DNA of 64,000 nucleotides from Scolanthus callimorphus (Eukaryota; Cnidaria; Anthozoa; Actiniaria; Edwardsiidae), in assembly GCA_033964015.1 (NCBI GenBank), contig CM066923.1, positions 26,796,168-26,860,167 of the forward strand, given 5' to 3'. The translations under genes were made by a program, and so were the position numbers. Each line of letters begins with the position of its first letter. Position 1 is the stretch's first letter. The notes below the pieces were generated by a model. The model did not search any database and was not told the origin of the DNA. It saw only the letters and a program-made list of their open reading frames with translations. Positions 29,301 to 41,300 of the stretch are shown in pieces.

Positions 29301-32300
29301 CACGATGCCCCAAGTGGTACAAGTAGTGCTTTGGGTTCAAGGTGATCTTGGATATGTGCTTAGTAATCATGCTTTACATTTGTCTTTGTTGAGCGCACAC
29401 AACATTAACACGATGCGTGTGTTTTACAGGGGTTCTCAGGCGTTGCGTTTCTTCAGCACACATCAGATCAAGGTATGCGCTTTTGAACTTGTGGATGTAG
29501 GAAAATATTAAATGAGAACCGTCTTCCAAGAGGTTTGCGCTCGCGTTCCATCTCTCATGTGAATAGACTTTGTTGTACGTGCAAACTTTCTTTGTATTAA
29601 AAATGGCGGCGAAGCAGTTGATTATGGACGTTGTGTCGGCTCATTAACGTCTGTGCAACGCCTCACCCAGATCGCATCCATTTCTATGACTCTGATACAG
29701 CACCCTTTATTGTAACATTTGTTATCGTACTGTATTCTAGACACTGACACTGCATATTGTATCGCCATATGACTTGTATTTGTCATCCATTTCTCTGACC
29801 ATTATACAGCACCCTTTATTGTCACATTTGTTATCGTACTGTATTCTAGACACTGACACTGCATATTGTATCGCCATATGACTTGTATTTGTCATCCATT
29901 TCTCTGACCATTATACAGCACCCTTTAATGTAACATTTGTTATCGTACTGTATTCTAGACACTTACACTGCATATTGTATCGCTATATGACTTGTATTTA
30001 TCATCCACTTTTTTCAGTGTCATCTTCAGCGACATCCTGATTGTAAATCCGTACGACAGTGGAAAGGCGGACCTGTCAAGATTGACCCGCTAGCCTTGGT
30101 GCAGGTGAGGTTTACTTGAATCGTTAATAGACCTCTTTCGCTTGGGCATAATTTTGTCCCATTTCAGATCACGTGGGATTCGCATGAGTATTCTCTCTTT
30201 GTTTTTCTACAACACACCGAATGATATATGAATGTGGAAGCAACCGAAACAAAGAAATATTATTCAAATGAATGCCACGTGATCTGAAATGGGACAACAT
30301 TACGCCCAAGCGAAAGAGGTCTATTGACTCTGTGAATAGAATGAATCTGATCATGGAAACAATCAACTCCATATATATGTGAAGTACGTGTGATGGTATG
30401 CCTCATCTTGGAGTCCCTAAAATCAGGCCTCAACCCATGCACCCGAGTTCCAACTCTCCCTGCTCTTTTTCAGGCTGTGGAGCGCTACCTGGTGGTCAGA
30501 GGATACGGGCGAGTTAAAGAGGTGTGTGTTTATCAAGTATCTGTGTAGTGTCATTTGGTATATTTTTGAAATGGAAATTGCTATAGATGAGATTCTTGAT
30601 AAAAGTAATGCTTTTCTTTGTTTTATGTGCAGCACTCGGCTGATGAGGATGCCAGTGAGGATGACGGGTAGGTTTGTCGCCCCAAATCCAAAATTGCGAC
30701 CAAGTCTGTCACCAGGGCCAACGTATATTCTATTCAACTACAGTTCAGTTGTTTGTTTAATTCTCCTAAGTCGCGAAGAAAGAAATTGTAATCATCCATT
30801 CTGGCCTCTAAATAGTAGAGCCTTGTCGCAACCTAGCGACAATACAAGTCAAACCCATGCCCTCTGGAGCCTTGATTATTTCGAGAGAAAACTCTTTATA
30901 TTTTGGCGATAAAATGTTTCTCCCAGTCGACGGTATCATGTTTTTCATTGACATATATGGTAACTTAGTTGTAGCCACAGATATAGAAGTGTGAATTGGA
31001 GAGTTATTCATGACTAGTTGGCTGCTTTCAATCATCGTGTGAGGATCAACACTTTGGTATTCCATGTTAAACTATAGTACTAACTTTGTCATGTTCTTTT
31101 CTGTCTCTCACAGGTCTGACGAGGAAATTGACGAGACTCTTGTAAGTAATAGGCCCTTTGCACAAATTGTCATTATCACATTGATGATGATGGTCTTTGG
31201 TCACCATGCGAGCCGAGGTTCTATTTGCGTCTTTTATTGTAGTCAACAGCATCAGGATGAGACATCGGTTTCATTTGTGCTGCATTAGCCTGCTAGCCGG
31301 CGTTTGTCAGTGTTTTAACGGAGAAAATACCTGGAGTTTGTTGTTCGAGGCGCCATCTTGGATTTCTGTACACGCGGTGGACCTGGCACGAGTTTTAAAA
31401 CGAGGCCAGCCGGAAGTAGGCACGCGCCGGGGGTCAACGGAAAGAACGCCTGCCGGGAAACTAGGCTTTTATTGGTAGGTGATTTGAATTTCCCGTCCAC
31501 GAATAGCCGGGAAATATGATTGGTCGAATATTGAGTTGTCAATCAAATGAGTAGAAGAACGAGTCACACAATTCTTTCTCACAATCTTACTAAAACATGG
31601 CAAATGCTACACAACTTATAGAACGTTCTCTCGCATATTTAAAGTCGAAATCAAAAGAAATCTCTTTAAAAAAAGAACAAGAGGAAGCAGTAAGGGGTCT
31701 TCTGAGAGGAAAGGATGTTATTGCGGTATTACCAACTGGCTTTGGCAAGAGTTTGATCTTCACCGTCTTCGCTTTGGCAAAGAAGTTCGAGCAGGAGGCT
31801 ATACATGGCGGACAAGTTTCCGTACTTGTTGTTGCTCCGCTTAAAAGCATCATTGAAGACCAGATAGCAGCGATGCAAGACATCGAATGTACAGCTATGG
31901 AACTGACTCCAAGTACCGCCGACAAAGTATTCTGTGATCCGCCGCAGTTTATTTATGCCACGGCAGAACAACTATTAGAGAAGCGATTCCTCGAGGCCTT
32001 GAAGGATAAAGATTCGGCTCTTCATCTACGAATATCTGCTGTAGTCGTGGACGAGTCACACACTGTCGAGACTTGGTCAGGAAAAAGGTAAACAGATAGC
32101 TGAGTTCCCCTCTGACATACAAAGTTCAATGTGAGAAAACTCACATTTGCTTCCATTTGCACCGCTTCGAAGCTTCTTTTATTGTAGGTTGTTGTTTGGA
32201 ATTTGATCTGTCTGGTCAACTCAAAGCGCGCTTCTCTTTCGAAGCATTCTACCGGTACTTGTTTTTATAGGTCGCTTTTTCGCTTTACTTTAGATTTTAT

Positions 32301-35300
32301 CTAAAGGAATCCATCTAAAGGGAACCAAACCGCTGGCTCTAGAAACTAGTCCGTTTTATCATGACGTTGCCAATGTTATTTTTTCATGTCGCTCTTATTT
32401 GTTTGTAAAATGAAACTTTTTTATCTCTACAGAAAGTTCAAGGCCAAAGCTGACCAGCATGCGTTTAGAGAGGCTTACGGGAAATTATCGGTTTTGAGGT
32501 CAATGTGCAAAGAAGGTAAGATTTCAAGACCAATAAGACCAATATCACTCACAGAATATATTGTATATAAAAAAAAACATTCAAAACTGAATGATTTTGG
32601 AGAACTAACACCATTTTAAACTAACAAACTCCAGGTATTTTCGCCGTTAAAACACTGACAAACGCCGGCTAGCAGGCTATGAACTTAATGGTTACAATAC
32701 AAAACCAAATGTTTTTAGGAAAATTTTTTCCTGTGTAAAATGGGTGAACAGAGACCAATTACTTCTTAATATAGCATACACCCTCGCTCCTTGTTTAAAA
32801 GCTTACCAGAAAATACAAGTGATGTTTCCGGTATTGACTCGAAAGCATTGTTTGCCTAGTATTACACTATTGTGGCTAATTTAGAGGTTTTTCCAAACTT
32901 AGGAGAAAAACTAAAAGAAATATACACATCTGAACCAACTTCCAATTTTTGCAGGAACTCCATTTATGGCCCTCACTGGAACAGCAGACAAGGAGACCCA
33001 ACGGACAATTATCAAAGAGCTTGTCATGCACCTTCCTTTGGAACTCTTTGTAAGTCCAAATAGAACAAACATTAAATTTGAAGTGAAAAAGGTAAAAAAG
33101 CCAGTGCTGCTGGGTCAATTGCAGTGGATTGTGGACTCTGCCAGGAAAAGAGGGGCAAAGATGCCTAAGACAATTATTTTCTGTAGCACTTTAAATGCTA
33201 TTGCCTCAGTTGTCAACTGGCTGATGATGATGCTGGGAAGTTCTGCTTTTGTCCCATCCTCATCAACTTCACGGGATGACTGTCTTATAGGAATTTTTCA
33301 TTCCTTGACTTTGAAAACAAACAAGGAGAGGATTTCAAGGTCTCTCAAGATAGGGGGTAAACAACGCATTGTGGTCGCCACATCTGCCCTCAGCATGGGT
33401 GTGAACTTTCCGGACATCAGGAATGTGGTTATGTTTGGCCCGGCACGCTGCATATTGGATTTCCACCAGGAAGCTGGGCGTGCTGGAAGAGATGGCAATC
33501 AATCAATTTGCACGACATATTTTTATGGCCAGCAGGTAACACACTGTGAGGACGATGTTAGGAGCTTTCTTAAATCAGAAGGTTGCCTTAGGGTTGGTGC
33601 ATACATTTCATTAGATCCAAACATCACTCCACTGCAGCCAGGCCACAACTGTTGTACATTGTGTGAGGTATCTTGCGAATGCGATGAATGTAAACAAACA
33701 AGGGCATCACCACCACAAGAGCAAGAACCAACAGTTCCAGCATGTCGGGAAGTTACAGAGGAGCAATATCGACTTTTAGAGGCTGCCCTCAGGGAGTTAA
33801 AGGGCACGTTGACTGTGGAACATTCTCCAATGCCAGTGTTTGGTGACACATCCTATGGATTTTCAGAGGAACTCATTGAGGATGTTTTGAGCCACAGTAA
33901 AGAAATATTTACTATTTCTGACATTTTGTCATTGACACCTGTGTTTTCTACCAGACATGCCCTAATAATATTGGAAGTCTTCTGCGACATATTTGAGGAC
34001 TGCGATGAAGGCATGGAGGAGTGTGCAGCAAGAATTGAACAATCATTAGACAGTCATATAGATTTATTATTAAATAGTGAGTATGGTCTTCCAGACGAAG
34101 TAGATGATTTGAATTTTGATGTTTTGTAAATACATGACTTGTATTGTTATCAGTTTTACAGGCTGGTACTTGCTAATTATCGGTCTCAGAATTCACTATT
34201 CACATAGTTAGTTGAAATTTAAAGAAAATCCTTGTTTCTGAAATAATATGAAATAACAAAATTGTTGTTGTGGTAAGTTCTTTTCAAGATCATTTTGACT
34301 ATGACAATATTGAGAAATTGTCTTTTCTTGCATTTTGTTGAACTTTCAAACATGAAATAAATAAATACTAAAAAAATATCTTAATTTCAAACCATTAATT
34401 TTGGATATGGATGAAAAATTGTTCCAATATCATAGTCTATTGTATACATTGGTGTTAATAGTTAATGTAAATAAAACAAATATTTTCTAGATATGTAAAT
34501 ATAGAATACAATCATTCCTGAAACTAAGCCACAGTACACAATATGTCTGAATTTATATTGACTAAACATGCAGTAAGTAAACAATTTGCCATGTTTACTT
34601 GGAAATACTGTTGTAACAAAACGTTTTTGTCACTATTTACAATAAACATGTAAACTACATGTACCTAAGTTGATCAGTGTGATGGTCCTCGTCCTGTCAC
34701 TCTAAGATTATGAGCCAATTAGTCATCTGCCTTACTGGCCTAAGAAACATGGCTACCATTGTGACTAATGGGACTAGGTACATAAGGTTTGAGTAGCAAT
34801 GCCAGTCCAAGGGTATTAGCAATATTGCAATTTTAAATTTCTCAATTCAAAGCAAACCAGTTTTTAAACATTAACTTGTCCAATTATTATATATACATGA
34901 CTGCAAAATAATAGGTTTTCTATTAAAGCCCTATCATGGTGGTTACCGTAAATGATCAATTAAGTGCTGCTACTTGATTAAACACAGCACCTTGACCCAA
35001 TAAATTGACAATCAACACTCTCGGAAACCCTCCATATCCCATTTTTGAACACTGCGATAGAAACTGAAGCCATTCTGAAATGACTGTGTTCAATTTAAGC
35101 CCAGTTTTGTACATTTGTCAGTAGATTTGAGATCGGTGAAGGCCAGAAAATTAATTAAGCATCATGGCCCATACTCGATCATTTACGGTAAGCCTACTTA
35201 TGAATTTCCATTGGCCCTGACGTGGTTGTCAAAACAATTGCCCTTTGGCTTGAACCCAATTTGTTTTGGTTTGAAATTATGAAGTCACATCCTTGAGTTA

Positions 35301-38300
35301 AATTGGGTCCCTAGCTATAAAGGACATATGTTTTGACATATTCCCTTTGTGAAGTATATTCTCTGTAAGAGCACATTCACTCAGCCCTTAGTCCATATAC
35401 AGATCCCCATAACTTGATATGATCTGTAATCCAGGAGTGGAAATCTCTATAGTCAAGCTTCTTGATTAGGTTGGAAGGAAAGTCCAGAAATGTAGGATGT
35501 CCAATCCTCCCAGGCTGACGTTTGAAGGCACCTATCTGGATTAGATCTTTCGTAATTTGGGTAACTGCCACTCCTGGAGATCCACTCGACCGAAACCCAG
35601 CGGAGGAAGTGATTCCACAGTCAATATCAATATTGTCCATGATTAGCTCTACCGGTTCGATTGTTTCGGCCACCCTCTTTGCATTCTTTTCATTCAGGTT
35701 AGCACCAAGACCTTTCCACATTGTCTTGACCACCTTGTTCATGTGCTCCATTCTTAAGTCTAACGGGATGTTTCCACCCCTTAGGCCATGTTTGTTGTAG
35801 AACCGGTTCCACTTAAGATCATGGGCATCCTTTTCTGATAGCATTCCAGCAAGTTTAACTAAGTGCAATAGGATGACATATGCATACTTGGTCTTGTGAT
35901 GAGCCTTGAATATGAGAAGGGCAAACTTGTATGCTTCATGCAACCGCTCTCCGTCTCCCTCACGAATAGCGTCATCCAGCTCAAATAGCGTCAATCCAAA
36001 AACTAGTTTGGATCTGTGGTAATTGAAGAGGCTATCTTCTTTGGCAGCCTCGGTCCCTGTGTCCTCGTCTACCTCCATAGGGCCAGCACCCTCACTCTGG
36101 TGTTCTTTCCGTTCGTGGCTTTGGATTATTAAAGAAAGGTTATTTTATTTCTCTGAAAATAAGGGGGTTGGGAGGGGTTGTTGAATTTTGTACAGTAGCA
36201 TTTCATATCTTCACCCTCTCCCCCTGTTGACAAAAATGCGTATAGAGTGGACCCCTACAACAGGAAAAAATTCCAGGGTGGGCACCATGTTCTGAAAATA
36301 CAATAATTCGATGGTGGTTATTTGAAATTCCAGGCCAGGGAGTGGCACCTGCAAATTTCCAGGGTGGTACTAAAACTGAGTTTCCAAATTGGGGGTAAGT
36401 GCAGTTTTTTTTGCTACTACCATTTCTGTCGTTATATACCTGTTTCGAATACACTTTGTTGAGAACACAAGACCACATGGCAGACGGCAGTAAAAATACC
36501 CATATGGGTCTCTTTCATCCCCTCCTGTGAATTGTGCATGGGTATATGCATGCTGTTTTACTTCATGCCTAAAAATAACATGCAACCATAAATAAATTCA
36601 CTTTCACTCCAGCTTAATATACATTATGTTACAATCTCCAAAATGGTATTAGTTCATGCACTGGTTTGACAGACATATTGGTTACTTGTAAAGTGATGAG
36701 AAGGTGATCGGGTAGTGTGTTGACAACTAAACTTTTAAAGAGCATCATTTGCCCCTGTCAGGCAAAACTGGCATTGCGAATACGTACCTAACTCGTGTTG
36801 AGTGATATGTGTATGTCTTGTCACAGTCAGCCACTCTGCAGGGGAACCTTGAATTGCCAGCAACCTCTAACTCTTCTACCTGCTCAACAAGGGGTGCAAC
36901 CTCTTGGTCTAATGCATAAGCCCTGACAAAGTCAACACAGTGGTCCAGAAGCCATTTTCTCCTCTGTTCTTTCGGAATATTGCTGCCAGGCATTGGATCA
37001 CGTGGGGAGTCTTTAAATAGATAAAATAATCATTCATTGTAAAATGTTACTGATAAAGACAAAATAAAATTGGCTGTCATCATGTAGAGTACAGGTCGTA
37101 GTTTGCTCACTTATAGAGTGGATTTCACATGACTGTCAAGACTTGTTATGTAATTGCGATTGCTTTGCATTCTCATTGGCTACTCATTTTTCTCAGCCAA
37201 TCAAATTCTGTAGTAAATACAATTGTGTAATTACTCAGTAATTGGTAATTACTCAGTAATTGGTAATTACTCAGTAATTGGTAATTACTCAGTAATTGCA
37301 ATTGGCTGAGAAAAAAGCCATTTAGGAGCAAGTCGTGATTTCTCTTGATTCTGATTGGCTAGTGATTGCTCAATTGCAATTGATTTCATGATGGTCATGT
37401 GAAAACCACTCTAATACAAGCAATTGAACCATAAACATGCTTGTTGAACCACAAACATGCTATCAAACAGCATGTTAGTGACTATGCAATTTTCTGACAC
37501 TTAAACACATTGTTTACCTTCCATGTTGCTCATCCCATTAAATTCCATGAAGGATGCACAAACATGTGCTTCAATCTCTCTCTGATGAAACTCCTTGTAC
37601 TCATTATAATGGTTCTGTACACCCTTAGCTGCATTTGACTTCATCGTCCTATTCATGCTTGCACGTGAAGTTCCAACTTCCCGGGCCGAAGCATCATTCA
37701 CAAAGGTGCTGAACTCAACCTTCAAGTATGTAAAATATAGAAAGCATGAGCCTACACCATATAATCTTAAGTTTGAGGCAATACAGAATAAACATTGCAT
37801 GTTAATGATGTCACAGAATCCTATTCCTACCATGTACAGGTTGTATTTCCCATGCCAATCCGCGAATTCTGTGTCGATGCCTTGGATCCTCTCATATTCA
37901 TTGTTCCCATCTTGGTAGGTCCACTGGGTATTCCTTGCCCTTTCCTCAAATAGTTGATCCCCATGGTAAGGAACAGGGCTGAGAACCTTGGTGCTGCCAT
38001 CTCCAAGTTTGAAGACTGGCACATATTTCTCTTGGTTACCAAGCAACAGCTGGGCCATATCCCCTGAGACATTTGGGTTCAGAAATTCTACACCCAAAGA
38101 GCACTACAATAAAATATAATCAAAGTGTTAGTTGTGGAACTATTTAAAATTTTCAAGATAGACTCCTAGCAGGCTGTCACTACCAAAAATGCTTGCAGAG
38201 GTGTGTACACAGTTGCACCAGAAGTCCCCTTGCCCTTGCCTTTCTGGGTCCAGTTCTTCAAAATAGGGGTATCATTAACCCAGGGTTAGTGCTAATTACC

Positions 38301-41300
38301 ATGGTTCGGTTGATTTTGCTTTGCAATAACTCTACTTTGAGGAACTGGACCCTGGCTTATTAAATTATTATAAATTATTAATATAATGATAACTTACACT
38401 TTCTGATTTGGTGTTCATTACTGCTGAATATGGATGTGGGATATGGTGCACCACTACATCTCGGAGACTCTGAAACTTTGCCAAATACTTGCAGACAATC
38501 CTACTCACAAGAACAGCCCACCGCTGCACCAGGTTATCCTGAACAGCTTTGGTAGGGAGGAGATCAACAAGATCAATTTCTTGGATAGGCTTTTGTGGAG
38601 TGGTTGTATCCAGGAGAGGCTCATTGACACGGTTGATCACAGCATATTGCTGTGTCCAATGGAGGGAGCGGTTAGGTGTAGTTGAACTCTGAATTCTTGC
38701 ATTGATGGTGAGATCAATATTGTCACCAACAATCCTATGAAAAGGTATCAAAATATTTCACTAAAAGAATACAGACGACTTTGGCAAATAAATGGGCTCA
38801 CCATCTCACAGTCATTTTAATAACACAACTAAATTCAAATTTATTTCCATCAGAGTATTTAATCCTCCTGCCACATTTTGAATTTCCCTTTTGTGTGTGG
38901 GGGGGATCCCATGCCCCTGTACAGACTGTGCTGTATATGGCAACTATCCTACTGATATATTGAAAACTTACTTGTATAAAGGCAGTGGGGTTGAATGGAG
39001 TTGGTTCACTGCTGCCTGTAGCACTTCTCTTGTTATGATCCCTTGTTGTGCAGTTTCCTGTACCACTTCTCTGCAGTATTCTGTAACTTCCTTTGAGTAG
39101 TACTCTAAGTTTTCACAGTTTTCATCCGACAAATCCAACGATTGTCCCACCTCAAGGACTTCTTCTAGAAGAAGCGCTGCCTTCTTTTCTTTCTCTATTT
39201 CTGATTTCCAGACATTTAACTTTGCAGTGCAAGTGTCCCCCATCTTTTTCTGGAAATTCACCACTTGGTCTGGTGACATACAAACTCCCATCTTACAAAG
39301 GCGCAAAATGTCGTCACTTTTCACACCACTGTGAAAAAGAATCGTAGATACTCGATATGCCATTGCCGACATCTTTTGGTTTCTTGTCCTAGCCGCCATT
39401 GCAGTTGACAGCGCCATTCCGTTAATCTTGTGTTTAGGTGCATCAGAGTTATCCTTTACACCACTCGCACCGTGTATTGCGGCTGTCCAAAGCGGGCATT
39501 TCGCGTTGGTTTCTTCAAGAAGCACTTGAGTCGTTAGATGTGCGACTTCCTTGGGAGATTTCGCCTGCAAAACTGATTTCGCACTGTCCTTGCAAAGTGC
39601 CCTAAACTCTGCTCCAATTGCTCTCTCCAATGGTTTGCAAAGTTCAGCCTTGAGCTCTGTGTGCTTAAAGACCTGGTTTGCAACCGTTGCCCACTTCTTT
39701 CGAGCCACATTTATCAACAAGCTCTTCCTTTCGTCCTCGAACTTAAACCGCAATTCTTCCTTGCCACTAGGATACAATATCACAACCTTTACTTGTGTTG
39801 TCTTTTTTTCTTGCAATGCCTCAACATCGAGATCGGCGAGAGGAGGATCTTCGTTTTCTTTGTCTTCCGGAGTGACTTTAAGGGCTTTGAAACTTAGAGC
39901 TTTTCTTGCGCTTCCGCTTTTTTGCACTTTGGTGCGACTTCGCTCGGGGGAAATAGTCGTCGGCAACAGTCTTTTGACTCTCTCAGTCTCACCTTCTTCG
40001 TTCTCTTGTAATTCTTCAAGCGAGTTTTCTTTTCGAGAGGCGCCTTCGATTATCTTATAAAACCTGTGAGTGCTTCTTATATTCCTCCCGCAAGTTTTAC
40101 AAACTCTGTTTGAAAAGACGACAGATTTAGCGAAGTCGAATCCTATCTCTGAGCAGAGCAAAGCGAGGGTTTTCGGTGAATCCTTCGGAACAGTGAATAA
40201 ATTCTCAGTTGAAAGATACTTGTTTGGGAAATCACCGTATCGTAAGACAAGCTGAATGTTGCACAAACGACAGAAATCATTCGCAGTTGAATCGTGTGGC
40301 TTTCGTCCTCGTTTTGCAGGCTTTTTCGGTGTCACTTCTTGCTGCATTTCGCATCGCGACAACTTTCTACACGTGAATTTGACAGCAAGCGCGTGTAGCT
40401 TGTTTTGAACTGCACGGATCATTGCACTGTCACCGAACCTCATTTTGATTGGCTGATCAACGGCGCGTGACAATAATCCGGAGCCGTCACGCATTCAAAT
40501 CACCTACCAATAAAAGCCTAGTTTCCCGCAGGCGTTCTTTCCGTTGACCCCCGGCGCGTGCCTACTTCCGGCTGGCCTCGTTTTAAAACTCGTGCCAGGT
40601 CCACCGCGTGTACAGAAATCCAAGATGGCGCCTCGAACAACAAACTCCAGGTATTTTCTCCGTTAAAACACTGACAAACGCCGGCTAGCAGGCTAGTGCT
40701 GCATCTTTTCTGAAGCTATTATTTTGTGGTAGCAAAATATCAAAGAAAGATTTGCAGTGTATTCCGTGCCTCAATCATCAATCCACAAAGAAACGTTTTG
40801 AATAAGGCGCATACCTTATGTCCCTTGTCAGGTTTTGCATGTGGCATGTGGCATGTTGTGCTTGAAGTTATGTTCATCCAGCTTTAATCTGCTTGTATTT
40901 CAGGCCTTTGATCTGCAAGGGGAAAGCATGCCTCGGTAAGTTATAATGTCAACACACATGATCAACATGATTGGGTGAAATCCTAAGCAGATCATATGTC
41001 CTAGTATCTTAATCAGGCTCCATGGGAATCTTTCGTGATCATAAAGAGGATGCTATAGGGCCCTACTATGATATTTAGATCCTATAGGATTTTCACAAGG
41101 GTGTCAACTTCCTTCTTTATGCCTAACTTTCCATCTGGCTTTGGTTTGATGAAGTACTAAAGAAGCTCTTCAACTAGTAGGACTCTCGAACGTCTCATAC
41201 GTTCAAGTAATCGTGCTTTCTTGTGTACTGCAGGCATCACCTGGAGATTGTGTTAGGCGACAAGGTGTTACCTTACAGCATGACGGTTTACCAGGCGGTC

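Larger units (their letters stand above)
31286..40695. mobile_element. Autonomous 9.4-kb DNA transposon, RecQ helicase plus DUF6589 transposase
   Basis: The element is bounded by inverted repeats beginning TAGCCTGCTAGCCGGCG, of 204 bp (left) and 203 bp (right), differing by one C in a CCGG/CGG run. It is flanked by a perfect 9-bp direct repeat, GTGCTGCAT, at 31277-31285 and 40696-40704. It carries two intact convergent genes, a RecQ-like helicase on + and a DUF6589-type transposase on -, separated by 1.25 kb of AT-rich DNA. It lies between TRIP12 exons 36 and 37. The cut-and-paste type is inferred from inverted repeats plus target duplication. Its superfamily is uncertain: Academ elements can carry helicases but are described with 3-4 bp duplications, and 9 bp is seen in MULE-like groups. 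Confidence 0.93.

Noticed and set aside
32595..32700. A true right end of a separate complete transposon inserted in the helicase gene
   Set aside because: Only about 57 bp of terminus is present, with no matching left end or duplication nearby other than the host element's own left end, so I report it as an internal terminal copy.
38434..40255. Several + strand frames of 60-169 aa
   Set aside because: They are antisense shadows of the transposase exons, which have closed splice phases and recognisable blocks.
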